Under the pieces are notes generated by a model. The model did not search any database, was not told the DNA's origin, and was given only the letters and a program-made list of their open reading frames with translations. Below are positions 36,538-45,238 of a stretch of DNA of 64,000 nt, piece by piece. The DNA lies in contig CAWKCC010000002.1 in assembly GCA_963848045.1 (NCBI GenBank), forward strand, positions 310,001 through 374,000, read 5' to 3'. Source of the stretch: CAVUAT01 sp963848045. Its GTDB lineage: Bacteria > Actinomycetota > Thermoleophilia > Solirubrobacterales > 70-9. Made by a program: the position numbers and the translations under genes. Within the stretch, counting starts at the first letter, position 1. Every line of letters starts with the position of its first letter.

Positions 36538-36669
36538 CTGTCCGGGGTCGGCGAGCGCCCGCCCGGGGCGCCTGTCCATCTATCGGCAGCCGAGCGCTGC
36601 GGCTGGAACCGGACGCTCAGCCCGGGGGCGATCAGCAGCGTCGGGTCCGCTGCCGACGGTTCCCAGGCG

Positions 36670-37056
36670 CTAGTCGGCGAGCCCGAACAGCAGCGCCTGG
36701 GTCTTGTCGTCGGGGTCGACCTTGACTTCGAAGCGCTTGCCGGCCTCGTAGTGGCCCGAGCCGATCGCGTCGTCGGTGAGGTTCTGCAGCACGGTCGTGT
36801 CATAGGCGTCGCCCGCTTCGAGCTCGATCGAGACGTCGATCGCGTACTGCTTGTTCACCCCCGCGTCGATCTTGCCGGTCTCGGAGACCGATTTGATGGT
36901 GGCGACGCCGGGCAATCCGCTGGTCGCCACCTTCTGGGCGAGCTGGGCGTATGCGATGTCGCCGGCGTCGGGCATTGCGGCGCCCGCTCCGCCTGCGCCC
37001 TGGGCGGCCTGCTGGGCCATCTCCTGGGCCTTCTTGATCTCGTCCATCATTCCCAT
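36670..37056 (-). CDS. Uncharacterised protein
   Basis: 128 residues. The first 28 are a helical, Gln/Ala/Gly-rich segment (MMDEIKKAQEMAQQAAQGAGG); residues 35-128 form a predicted beta-rich domain with VATIKSVSETGKIDAGVNKQYAIDVSIELE. I do not recognise the family. The frame extends far upstream but would run through the divergent cyclic-nucleotide gene, and ATG 37056 has a GGAGAG upstream. Confidence 0.65.
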   Translation of the reverse strand: MGMMDEIKKAQEMAQQAAQGAGGAGAAMPDAGDIAYAQLAQKVATSGLPGVATIKSVSETGKIDAGVNKQYAIDVSIELEAGDAYDTTVLQNLTDDAIGSGHYEAGKRFEVKVDPDDKTQALLFGLAD

Positions 37057-37152
37057 TCCGGTCTCTCCTCGCTGGGGTCGGTTGGCGCCCGCACTGTACT
37101 CCGATCGGATAGCTTGCCAGCAGCTCGCCCCGACCAACGGAATGGAGCGTCG

Positions 37153-37539
37153 ATGGACACAACCCAGTTGAAGCGGATCCCGCTCTTCGCACAAGCGTCC
37201 GAGGAGGAGTTGGAGAAGGTCGCCGTCTTCGCCGAATCCAGGGAGGTCGCCGACGGCACGGAGGTCGTCAGTGAGGGTGGGTTCTCGCGCGAGCTGCTGG
37301 CGATCGAGGATGGGACGGCCGAGGTGACTCGCGGGGGCGAGCACGTGGCGGACCTCGGGCCGGGCGACGTCTTCGGTGAGGCCGGCATGCTCGAGGACGA
37401 AATGCGCGCCGCCACTGTCACCGCGACCTCGCGGATGAGGCTGATCAGCCTCGGCCACTTCGAGGTGAAGCGGCTGAAGAAGAACGCCCCGGGCGTCTAT
37501 GCCGCGATCGAGGCGCTCGTGGAAGAGCGCGCGGGCTAG
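37153..37539 (+). CDS. Cyclic nucleotide-binding (cNMP) domain protein
   Basis: 128 residues consisting of one cNMP-binding domain: TTQLKRIPLFAQASEEELEKVAVFAE at the start, the phosphate-binding cassette region DLGPGDVFGEAGMLEDEMRAATVTA, and a final helix. The canonical Arg of the cassette (RAAT) seems kept. There is no HTH, so it is not a complete CRP; it may be a stand-alone sensor or partner subunit. Its end overlaps the convergent gene by 4 bp. Confidence 0.85.
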   Translation: MDTTQLKRIPLFAQASEEELEKVAVFAESREVADGTEVVSEGGFSRELLAIEDGTAEVTRGGEHVADLGPGDVFGEAGMLEDEMRAATVTATSRMRLISLGHFEVKRLKKNAPGVYAAIEALVEERAG

Positions 37540-38324
37540 GACTCCTCCAGGCAGGCGAGGATCTTCTCCGCGTCGTTGCGGGCCGCGCGGATGCAGTCAC
37601 CCAGCTTCTGAGCCTCGACCGCGGCCGGCGGGATGGCCGAGCCCTTGCCTCCCTCGTTGCGCACCTTGCTGCCGTTCGCGTCCGCGCGGAAGAGCAGGTT
37701 GCGGCCGCCGCTCTGGACGTTGATCGTCCAGCGCAGCTCGCGTGAGCCGAACGGGATCGCCCGCTCCAGCGAGAGCACCGTGGGCCTGAGGTCGCCGGCG
37801 CCAGTCTGCCTGCGGGTCGAGGCGAGCATGCGGTCGATCGCCCCTGGCTCGAGGCCGTCAAGGGAGAAGGCGAAGTCGTCCAGGCGCGCGCTGCCGGAGA
37901 TGGTCACCGTCGCCTCCTCGCGGACGAGCTCGCCGCTGTCGGCTCGCACGCCGTAGGCCTCGACGCCGTCGTTTTCCCTGCGGACGATGAACTGGGTCTG
38001 CACGTCGTTGATGAACAGCCGGGTCAGCTGCCGGCCCGACCCCGCGTCCGCCCGGACCGCGGCGATCGCCGCGGCGAAGCCGGTGCTCGTGAAGGGATCG
38101 ATGGCGGCGGGCGGCGGGGCTCCCGACCCGCCGATGGTGGTGTCCCGCAGCTCGGTGTTCTCGAGGTTCGTGACCCCGGCGGGCTCTAGGTCGGGCAGGT
38201 CGGGCAGATCGATGGCGATCCCGCCGCCGAACAGCGAGAAGGCGCCTGCGCCGAGCGCGACGACGAGCAGCAGCGCGAGCGCGAGCCTGAAGAGGCCGCC
38301 GGGGACGATCGGGTCTTCGCGCAC
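37536..38324 (-). CDS. Membrane-anchored uncharacterised protein
   Basis: 262 residues. One N-terminal membrane helix (LFRLALALLLVVALGAGAFSLF, about 11-32) precedes an extracytoplasmic region with DLPDLPDLEPAG and a larger mixed alpha/beta domain with no motif I can name. The C-terminal part has two cysteines (GDCIRAARNDAEKILACLEES), possibly a disulfide. The start is GTG 38324. Confidence 0.6.
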   Translation of the reverse strand: MREDPIVPGGLFRLALALLLVVALGAGAFSLFGGGIAIDLPDLPDLEPAGVTNLENTELRDTTIGGSGAPPPAAIDPFTSTGFAAAIAAVRADAGSGRQLTRLFINDVQTQFIVRRENDGVEAYGVRADSGELVREEATVTISGSARLDDFAFSLDGLEPGAIDRMLASTRRQTGAGDLRPTVLSLERAIPFGSRELRWTINVQSGGRNLLFRADANGSKVRNEGGKGSAIPPAAVEAQKLGDCIRAARNDAEKILACLEES

Positions 38325-38354
38325 GCCGGCGAGTCTATGGCGCTGCGGATGCGG

Positions 38355-39200
38355 CTAGCTGAGCGTGGTCTCGAGCCTGCCGAGGGTGGGCGAGCTGATC
38401 ACCAGCTCGTCGCCGGGCGCCAGCCAGACCCTCGGGTCCCTTGCGGCGCCCACGCCCGAAGGGGTTCCTGTGGAGACGATGTCGCCGGGCTCCAGCGTCA
38501 TCCAGCGCGAGAGGATCGAGACCAGCTCGGGGATATCGAAGATCAGGTCGGAGGTCGAGGCCTGCTGCATCGTCTCGCCGTTCAGCTCCAGCTTGAACTC
38601 GATTGCGTCGTGCGGGCCGGCGTCATCTGGCGTCACCAGGGCGGGGCCGCAGGGGGCTGCGCCGTCGAAGACCTTGCCCGGCATCCACTGGGGCGTCGCG
38701 AACTGCAGGTCCCGCGCGGAGAGGTCGCAGAAGAGCATGTAGCCCGCGATCGCCTCGAGGGCCTCCGCCGGGTCGACGTCGGCGCAGCGGCGGCCGATCA
38801 CGAAGGCGACCTCCGCCTCGTAGTCGACCTTGGCGCTGGCGGCGGGAAGCCGAACGGACGCGCCGGGGGCGGCCAGCGCGTTGCGGAACTTGGCGAAGAT
38901 CGCCGGCACCTCGGGGGGCTCGATTCCAGACTCGGCGGCGTGCGAGCGGTAGTTGAGCCCGATGCAGACGATCTTCTCCGGGTCGGGAAGCGGGGGCCGT
39001 GCCTCGGCTTCGGGCACTCGCACGGGGGCGACGCCCGCCGCCGCGGCCCGCCCGGCCAGGTCGCCGAGGCGGTCGTTGGCGATCAGCTCACGCACGGCCA
39101 GCGAGTCGGTGCCGAGCAGCGACCCGGCGTCGAGGATGCCGTCCCCGGCCTGGACCCCTGCGCGATCGACTCCATCGTGGCGATAGGTGACGAGTCGCAT
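38355..39200 (-). CDS. Fumarylacetoacetate hydrolase-family protein
   Basis: 281 residues. The FAH fold motifs are present: KIVCIGLNYRSHAAESG, DYEAEVAFVIGRRC (metal-binding acids), FFCDLSARDLQ-type segment, and GDIVSTGTPSGVG near the C-terminus. Members split or decarboxylate 2-oxo or acylpyruvate compounds in aromatic degradation, or act as oxaloacetate decarboxylases. ATG 39200 (MRLVTYRHDG) fits the family start; four upstream codons are open. Confidence 0.85.
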   Translation of the reverse strand: MRLVTYRHDGVDRAGVQAGDGILDAGSLLGTDSLAVRELIANDRLGDLAGRAAAAGVAPVRVPEAEARPPLPDPEKIVCIGLNYRSHAAESGIEPPEVPAIFAKFRNALAAPGASVRLPAASAKVDYEAEVAFVIGRRCADVDPAEALEAIAGYMLFCDLSARDLQFATPQWMPGKVFDGAAPCGPALVTPDDAGPHDAIEFKLELNGETMQQASTSDLIFDIPELVSILSRWMTLEPGDIVSTGTPSGVGAARDPRVWLAPGDELVISSPTLGRLETTLS

Positions 39201-39371
39201 CGCCCGAACCATAGGTCACGGCCGCCGTCGCGATCGATGCCTGGACGCGTACGGCCGCGGCTTTCGCTACCTTGCGGCGCGTTGTGGGGGTCAGGCCCCC
39301 GAGAAGCGTGTGTGAAGGAGTCAGGTGCCGCGGCACCTCCTCGCGCACAGGACTGCCGAGGAGGCGCACAG

Positions 39372-39584
39372 ATGGCAGAAGGCACCGTGAAGTGGTTCAG
39401 CAACGAGAAGGGCTACGGGTTCATCACGCCCGAGGACGGCAGCAAGGATCTGTTCGTCCATTTCTCATCGATCAGCGGCGATGGCTATCGCTCGCTCGAG
39501 GATGGCGCCAAGGTCACCTACGAGGCCGAGGATGGCCCCAAGGGACCGGTTGCGGTCAACGTCCAGGAGGTCGCGCCCGGCTAG
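39372..39584 (+). CDS. Cold-shock protein
   Basis: 70 residues, a single cold-shock domain: GTVKWFSNEKGYGFITPEDG contains both RNP1 (KGYGFI) and, after it, RNP2 (LFVHFS). It binds single-stranded RNA/DNA. GAGGAGG lies 7 nt before the ATG. The leader (about 39,240-39,371) can fold: GGGGGTC/GGCCCCC near 39,284 and a perfect AGGTGCCGCGGCACCT palindrome near 39,322, as is common in csp leaders. Confidence 0.94.
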   Translation: MAEGTVKWFSNEKGYGFITPEDGSKDLFVHFSSISGDGYRSLEDGAKVTYEAEDGPKGPVAVNVQEVAPG

Positions 39585-39611
39585 CCCCGGCTAGCCTGTA
39601 GATCCACGCCC

Positions 39612-39688
<77 letters not shown>

Positions 39689-39791
39689 ACGGAGCCGCTG
39701 CAAGTGGGCGGGGTTTTCGTCGTCCTCTCAGGGGTCCGCAGCTTCCGTCGATTCCGGGTCATTCGGGCCGCCAGTGCCCGATAGTGCCCAA

Positions 39792-40947
39792 TCAGCATCG
39801 CCGAAGCAGCCCGCCGAGCCTGGTCTGGGGCTTCATCCCGGTCACGTCGGTGTAGACGCGCAGCGTCATCCGCGGATCACGGTGCCCCATCTGCGCCGCA
39901 GTGATCGCTGGGTGCTCGCCGAGCTCGGCACGCAGCGCGGCGTAGGTCCGGCGCAGCGCGTGGAAGGTGATGCCCGTCCGGAAGCGGCGACTTGCCCTCG
40001 GCGGCGAGCCGCTCGTTCGCCCGCTCGATCGCGCCATAGAGGACGCGCTTGCTGACGCTGTTGCGATCCCGCGGCTTCTTCCGATCACGCCCTGGGAAGA
40101 CGAAGTCGTCGGGCTGGCTCCAAGCCGATGCGATCTTGTGCTCGCGGAGCAGCCGGACCAGCTCGGGCTCGAGGGAGACGCGGCGGAGCCCCGCGGCGGT
40201 CTTTGACTTCGCGACCGCCAGCTCGCCCTTGGCGAGGTCGAGGTCACGCCAGCGAAGGTGGGTCAGCTCGGTCGCCCGCAGGCCGCCGGCCATGATCGCG
40301 GTCGCAAGCAGCGCCCGGTTGCGCCCGGCCGCCTGGAGCAGGACCTGGACCTGTTCACCGCTGAGCCGGGCCCGCCGCGGCTCGGACTCCTTCAGCCTCT
40401 CGACCTTGGTCTTGACCGGGTTGTGGTCGATCAGGTCGTAGCGGACGGCCACATCGAGGATCTGACCGAGCCTCGTCAGCGTCTTGTTGATCGTCCGATT
40501 CGACAGGGGCCGCTCGATGAGCCCCTGCTCTCGCTCGCGGACCTTCGAAGCCTTGTAGCGGTCGACCTCCCGGGCCGTGATCTCCGACAGCCGGTGCGCT
40601 GCGAAGAAGGGAAGAAGGTGGTGGGTGAGGGCGAGCTCGTAGTCCTCAGCGGTCCGTGGTGCGAACTCATCCCGCCGCGAGTCGAGCCACTCGGATGCGA
40701 ACTCATGGAAGGTCGGCTGCTCCTTCTCCTCGATTGTCGCCTCCGGGTCCGGCGGCTTCCAGATTCCCCGGCGGACATCGGCGAGGACGTTCGCCAGCTC
40801 CTGCTCCGCCTTCGCGCGATTCCAGCCCGCGTCAGCGGTTCCGAGAGTCAGATAGCGCCGCTTGCCGTAGGCGCGGAAGCGTAGGGCAAAGGTCCGACCG
40901 GCCTTGCGATCCAACTCCACGACTTGGCCCGTTGACTTCTGCGGCAT
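39792..40947 (-). pseudogene. int: Tyrosine integrase with a one-base frameshift
   Basis: The N-terminal 300 codons carry the SAM-like core-binding domain (TFHEFASEWLDSRRDEFAPRT) and the first catalytic Arg in GGLRATELTHLRW. The end of the catalytic domain is in a second frame: FHALRRTYAAL (His-x-x-Arg), MGHRD and VYTDV (Tyr nucleophile). The frames meet at ...SPLPDG / GITFHAL...; the bases there read GACGGGCATC, and deleting one G (plus-strand CCC at 39973-39975) restores a single protein of 384 residues. It is either a real inactivating insertion or a sequencing error. The start is ATG 40947. Confidence 0.85.
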
Positions 40948-40950
40948 TCC

Positions 40951-41316
40951 TCACGACCTTAAGGGACCACCGGACCGAATTCGCCGTCTGATCGGGAGCA
41001 GCTGGGAGTCCGAACGGGAAGATCGCCGGGCCCGTCGGCGGCGCCGAGCACCGGTCGATCGTCCGGTCGGGTTGCCGGCGTCGTTCGCGACGAGCCGTGC
41101 TGGGTCGAATCGAAGCCTTGCCCGCTTTCCGGCTCCGACTCGAACAGCGCCCAGTTCGTCGGCCCTCGCATAAACCGTGGCGCGGCTCACTCCCAAGAGC
41201 CGCGCCGCGGTCGCGGCATCAACGAGTCCGCTGGGCTTGGCCGACGTTGTCTCGTATTCGAGCAGCTCCACCACGCGCTTCGCCACCGCGTCTATGTCGC
41301 GGCGTGCCAGCGTCAT
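40951..41316 (-). CDS. Helix-turn-helix protein, probable excisionase/regulator
   Basis: 121 residues. DAATAARLLGVSRATVYARADELGAVRVG (about 36-65) is an Xis/MerR-like HTH as in excisionase-family DNA-binding domains; the C-terminus is basic. It lies 3 bp upstream of the integrase and overlaps the replication-relaxation gene by 4 bp (ATGA at 41316), the usual place for an excisionase. An earlier ATG at 41328 is possible but the overlap favours 41316. Confidence 0.75.
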   Translation of the reverse strand: MTLARRDIDAVAKRVVELLEYETTSAKPSGLVDAATAARLLGVSRATVYARADELGAVRVGAGKRARLRFDPARLVANDAGNPTGRSTGARRRRRARRSSRSDSQLLPIRRRIRSGGPLRS

Positions 41317-41993
41317 GGCGAGTCCCATCGAAGCGTCGTCGCGGCGACCGCGAGCGGCACCACTTCGATCAGCTCGTCGGTGATCGTTCGCTCCACCGCG
41401 CGAGTCACCGGCCGGATCGCGCGTTCGCCGCAGAGGTACCGCACGGCGGAGAGCCGACCCTCCCCACCTGCAGAGCGCCAGCCGCGCAGGATCGAATCGA
41501 GACGCCAGTTTGCCTTCTGGCTTAGTTCGACCTCGACTGCAATCGGGCCATCGACCAGGACCAGGTCGGGCCGATGGAAGCGCCCGTCGGCCAGCTCCGC
41601 CGAGTAGAGGTGTCGACCCTCCCGCCTCTCGATCGCGTCGGCCTCGCGCTCGCTCAGAACCGGCTCGCCGCGCCGCTCCAGCTCCGCTGCCACCTGCGCG
41701 ACGGCGATCGCGTGCGGCACTCGCCCGAGCGATACCTGCGCCGCCCGAAGCTCCTCCTGTCCAACCGCGCGAAGCCCCTCAGGGGTGCACGCGAGCAGAC
41801 GACCGGAGCCGGCAACGTCCGGAAGAAGCCGGACGAGGCCGTGCTTTCGCCAGCGCTCCTCGCGGCGATAGGTGACTGAGTGTCTGGTACCGGCCGAGCG
41901 AGCCGCTGCCGAGGCCGGTACCACGCCGAAGCGGGCGACGAACTCAAGCGCCTCGAGGTCTCGCACGCTGATCTGCGACGTCGTCCGCGGCAT
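41313..41993 (-). CDS. Replication-relaxation family protein
   Basis: 226 residues. The N-terminal winged helix (SVRDLEALEFVARFGVVPASAAARSAG...YRREERWRKHGLVRLLP) and the later nuclease-like core with RPDLVLVDGPIAVEVELSQKANWRL (an ExE/K pattern reminiscent of a PD-(D/E)xK fold) match replication-relaxation proteins of actinobacterial plasmids and ICEs. The biochemical role is not settled. It lies 2 bp downstream of the TraG-like gene. Confidence 0.75.
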   Translation of the reverse strand: MPRTTSQISVRDLEALEFVARFGVVPASAAARSAGTRHSVTYRREERWRKHGLVRLLPDVAGSGRLLACTPEGLRAVGQEELRAAQVSLGRVPHAIAVAQVAAELERRGEPVLSEREADAIERREGRHLYSAELADGRFHRPDLVLVDGPIAVEVELSQKANWRLDSILRGWRSAGGEGRLSAVRYLCGERAIRPVTRAVERTITDELIEVVPLAVAATTLRWDSP

Positions 41994-41995
41994 CG

Positions 41996-43681
41996 CTACA
42001 CGACTCCCGTGGGTCCGGCTCCGTTGATCCGCTCCCAGCCCGGCACCACGCGAGCGAGCCGAGCGCGGTCCTTCCCGCCGCGATCGAGTCGGATCACCGC
42101 GCACTGGCCCCAGCCGAGGTGCTGCACGACCGAGGGATGGATGCGAAGCCGGTAGCCCCGGGTCCGGGTTCCGACCATGTCGGGGATTCCGAGCGGGCCT
42201 CTGGTCTTGTTCGTGCTGTGCCACTCCCCGACCTGGCCCGCGAGACTCGCGACGGCATCGGCGTCGTCGGGGCCGACCCGCAGGGAGAGGACGCTCTCGA
42301 TCGTCGCCTTCAGCCGATCCTCAACCGCCTCTCCCGCCGCCCGCATATCGGCGAGCGTGTGGCTTGCGACCGCGACGCTGAAGCCGGCGTCGCGACCGCG
42401 GGTGAACAGACGGTCCACCTGCTCGCTCTCGATCGCCCCGTACTCGTCGATCCCGACGAAGGTCGGGACCGGGTTCCCGCGAAGCGCGCTTGCGATCGCG
42501 CCGAGCTCGATCAGGATCGCCGCCCCGATCTTCTCGGCGACGATCCCGTGGCGCTCGGCGTCGAGCCGGAAGTAGACGATCGCCCGTTGGCGGATCGCCT
42601 CGGCCAGGTCCAGGGCCGTGGCGTCATCCGGCTTCGGATCGAGCCACCGCCGGCCGTAGTCCGACTCGGCGAGCACGGCGAGTCGGCTCCGCAGGCCGGC
42701 GATGTCGGTCCGCTCATTCGCGGACATCCCCTTGACGAATGTGTCGATCTCACGCGCCACGTCCGGTGACCCGTGCTTCGCCACGTGAGCCGCGAGTCGG
42801 TCCGGGTTGGAGTACTCCAGCACCGTCGACAGGGTCAGCCGGGTGCCCGAGTCCTCCAATCCCCGAACCACCCAACGAAGGAATCGCGTGGCGCCGGCCA
42901 GGTAGTACGGCTCACTCCATTCCTCGCACGCGAGGAGCTTCGCGACCGTCTCGTCGACGCCCCCGGTGGCGAGGACGTCCCAGACCGCCGTGCCGTGAGG
43001 GCTGACCATGATGAACGGCCGCCCGAGCTCGGTGGCGATCCGGCGCATCTCGTGCTCGAGCTCGAAGTCGGTCTTCGCCTCGACGAGCACGCCGCCGTGG
43101 CCGCCGAGCGCATACTCGGTCGCGAGCAACCCGAGTAGCGTCGTTTTCCCGGCGCCGGTGGCGCCGAGGATGAGCGAATGCGACCCAGAGCGGCCGCCCC
43201 GATTGATCGTGGCGATCCGACCGCGCTCGGTCAGCCCGATCGCCAGCTCGTCTGATTTCGTTGCGATCCGGCCGCGGCGGGCTCGGCGCAGGAGCAGGTG
43301 GTGGGGACCGATCCGCTCCCGTGCCTGATGGGCCCGGTCGTCGCCGGCACGCCGGTCGTCGATGTGGAGCTTCAGCCCTCCGCCGACGTGTCCCGCGAGC
43401 GCTCCGAGAAGCGCGCCGACCACGACGATCGCAGCCAGCCCGTCGAGCGCCCCGAGCCGGACAAGCAGAACCGCGGCGGCGAGCGGGACGATCCAGAGCA
43501 GTCCCCAGTCCCAACGGGCCTGGAAGCGCCGCGCCGAGAGCCACGCGAGACCCCAGCCCAGCGCCGCCCCGATGACGAATGAGCCGAGGGCGATCGCCGC
43601 CATCCATGACGCATTCTTGAAGTTCGCGAGCGGGTCGCTGTCCGGCTTGCCGGCGCTGCGCTTCTCGAAGTTGCTCTTCAT
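41996..43681 (-). CDS. TraG/VirD4-like DNA-transfer ATPase
   Basis: 561 residues. Two or three membrane helices (about 29-49 and 62-98) precede a hexameric ATPase domain with GATGAGKTT (173-181) and a Walker B FVGIDEYGAI. SHTLADMRAAGE and DRLKATIESVLSLRVG are typical of the coupling protein/TrwB group. It would pump DNA to a recipient at the membrane. ATG 43681 follows GGAGGAGAC. The longer frame to 43933 lacks such a signal. It opens the mobility operon TraG-relaxation-HTH-int. Confidence 0.83.
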   Translation of the reverse strand: MKSNFEKRSAGKPDSDPLANFKNASWMAAIALGSFVIGAALGWGLAWLSARRFQARWDWGLLWIVPLAAAVLLVRLGALDGLAAIVVVGALLGALAGHVGGGLKLHIDDRRAGDDRAHQARERIGPHHLLLRRARRGRIATKSDELAIGLTERGRIATINRGGRSGSHSLILGATGAGKTTLLGLLATEYALGGHGGVLVEAKTDFELEHEMRRIATELGRPFIMVSPHGTAVWDVLATGGVDETVAKLLACEEWSEPYYLAGATRFLRWVVRGLEDSGTRLTLSTVLEYSNPDRLAAHVAKHGSPDVAREIDTFVKGMSANERTDIAGLRSRLAVLAESDYGRRWLDPKPDDATALDLAEAIRQRAIVYFRLDAERHGIVAEKIGAAILIELGAIASALRGNPVPTFVGIDEYGAIESEQVDRLFTRGRDAGFSVAVASHTLADMRAAGEAVEDRLKATIESVLSLRVGPDDADAVASLAGQVGEWHSTNKTRGPLGIPDMVGTRTRGYRLRIHPSVVQHLGWGQCAVIRLDRGGKDRARLARVVPGWERINGAGPTGVV

Positions 43682-43945
43682 GTCTCCTCCTAGAGGCCGA
43701 GGTCTTGCGGGTGGCGTGTTCGCCTCGCAATTGCTGCGACGCAAGAGATCCGCTTTTGGCCCATCGAAATCGCCATCTCGCCTACTAGACGAGCCAAAAG
43801 CCGATTTGGGTACCCGCTCGCCACCATTTCGTAATCTGCATGACGAGCTCCCGCCCCTTTTCATCCCACCCCCCGCTCCCCGGTGCCCGCCCGCTGCGCC
43901 CCCTCGATCACCCGCCCGTGCGCCCCCTAACACTCCTCCGCCCGA

Positions 43946-43996
43946 CCGCCGCTGACCCCGTGAACGAACATCGTGAGGGCGCGGGGTCAGCGGCGG
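43946..43996. repeat. Long inverted repeat upstream of the TraG-like gene
   Basis: CCGCCGCTGACCCCG at 43946-43960 is the exact complement of CGGGGTCAGCGGCGG at 43982-43996, with a 21-nt loop. It sits 265 bp upstream of the TraG-like start in a region without genes. A function as oriT/nic region, replication origin or structured RNA is possible; none is proven. Confidence 0.7.
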
Positions 43997-44102
43997 GGAG
44001 GGCGCCCACCACGCACGAATCCGCGCGTCAGGTGGGGACGCCGATTCCCCACCAACATCCCCACCTCCAAAGCGCCTGGAATCCTGCAGGGGGCGGTGGC
44101 CT

Positions 44103-44222
44103 GCCGACCTACCTCAACTGAATAGCGCCGCCTCAGCAGCGCCCGTCAACCCCCTACGGGGGTCGGCGCCTTCGGCGCCTTGACTGCCGCCGCGGCGGCG
44201 CTTCAACCGCAGGTAGGTCGGC
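44103..44222. repeat. Nested hairpin block
   Basis: GCCGACCTACCT (44103-44114) and AGGTAGGTCGGC (44211-44222) are perfect inverted repeats 96 bp apart. Between them are at least three more perfect hairpins: CCCCTACGGGG, GGCGCC-TTC-GGCGCC and GCCGCCGCGGCGGC. The whole block could fold as one multi-branched structure. With the repeat above it fills the 600-bp gene-free stretch 43682-44281, which otherwise shows only short non-conserved frames. Confidence 0.65.
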
Positions 44223-44281
44223 CGGAGACGTGGGGCAGGGCGTGAAACCGCATCGCAGAGGAGCAGCAGACTTTCTGCTCG

Positions 44282-45106
44282 CTACCGGAGACCGAGGTTT
44301 ACGAGTCGATACCCCATCGCGAGTTCGCTGACCTCGAATTCCACGGCCAACTCCGTTGCCGATTGGCTGCCCTCGAAAGCAGTGTGGACGAGCTGCGCCG
44401 GCATCAGTAACTCCGCGGCGAAATCGTTCGCAGCCCGCTCGCTCCGCCAGTCGTAGCCCGGCGGATGGCCGTGCTCTGCACTCGGCCCAAGGTCGATATG
44501 AAAACGATCGTGATGATCGAGCAGGTGGTGCCCGAGCTCATGACCGATCGTGAAACGCTGTCGGACTTCCGCGTGCAAGCTGTTGACCCCGATCACAGCG
44601 TGGTCTTCAAGGACGACCACGAGGCCGGACAGCGCATCCCCGAACGGTTCCAGGAGGACAGGCACCCCGCATCGCTCTGCGAGTTGTTGGACAGGGACGG
44701 GCGGCTCGGTGATGCCAGCCTGTTGGATCACCTCCTGAGCAGCTCGGAGGGCCCGCGAGCTCGTTACCTCGATATCGCGATCGGGTGGCGGTAGCTGCTC
44801 CGCTCGGTCCAGTAGGCGCTCGAGCGCCTCATCGAGCTCGGCTCCTTCAAGCTGTTGAGCGGTCGCCCGCAGCAAGGCGCGAATCGGCTGCCGGCCACTT
44901 GGAGGGAGCAGGGAGGGCAGTTCCTCACCGGTCACCGCAGCGAGCTCGATTAGCTCATCGATGCCAGGAGAGCGCTTACCGCTCTCCCAATAGCTCACGG
45001 CTGTCTGCGTCACGCCGAGTTCTGCAGCGAGTTTCTCTTGGGTCCACCCGAGACGCTCCCGGATTTCCCGGATGCGTCGGCTGATCCAGGTCGTGGTGTC
45101 GGTCAC
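44282..45106 (-). CDS. XRE-family repressor fused to ImmA/IrrE metalloprotease
   Basis: 274 residues. Residues 8-63 are a Cro/CI-type HTH (IREIRERLGWTQEKLAAELGVTQTAVSYWESGKRSPG). Residues 110-274 are an ImmA/IrrE peptidase with the zinc motif HELGHHLLDH and the downstream ERAANDFAAELLMP that gives the third ligand. Such proteins cleave partner repressors or cut themselves off DNA on a damage or phage signal. The start is GTG 45106. It is divergent from the Ubl operon, with a shared dyad operator between, so it is the likely regulator of that operon. Confidence 0.88.
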   Translation of the reverse strand: MTDTTTWISRRIREIRERLGWTQEKLAAELGVTQTAVSYWESGKRSPGIDELIELAAVTGEELPSLLPPSGRQPIRALLRATAQQLEGAELDEALERLLDRAEQLPPPDRDIEVTSSRALRAAQEVIQQAGITEPPVPVQQLAERCGVPVLLEPFGDALSGLVVVLEDHAVIGVNSLHAEVRQRFTIGHELGHHLLDHHDRFHIDLGPSAEHGHPPGYDWRSERAANDFAAELLMPAQLVHTAFEGSQSATELAVEFEVSELAMGYRLVNLGLR

Positions 45107-45129
45107 CCCAGCAACGTTTCCATGCGAGT

Positions 45130-45152
45130 CAGCATACCGATCTGGTATGCTG
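45130..45152. promoter_or_regulatory. Divergent operator with mirrored -10 boxes
   Basis: CAGCATACC-GATCT-GGTATGCTG, a perfect 9-bp inverted repeat. Each half contains TATGCT read outward: on the minus strand at 45136-45131 and on the plus strand at 45146-45151. One dyad thus covers both candidate -10 boxes, as expected for a XRE repressor controlling itself and the Ubl operon. The protein-site match is inference. Confidence 0.65.
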
Positions 45153-45238
45153 ATGATGAAACGGTATAGGCCCGGCTCTGTGGCCGAGTTGTGCGACGGA
45201 GTCTACGGCGTCGGCCGGACTACGAGCAGGAGAGATAG

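Noticed and set aside
36573..36669. Minus-strand stretch resembling the end of a LysM domain (ADPTLLIAPGLSVRF) after the stop at 36670
   Set aside because: Only about 30 residues, no start codon and in another frame than the upstream gene. It could be a decayed domain, but the evidence is too weak to list.
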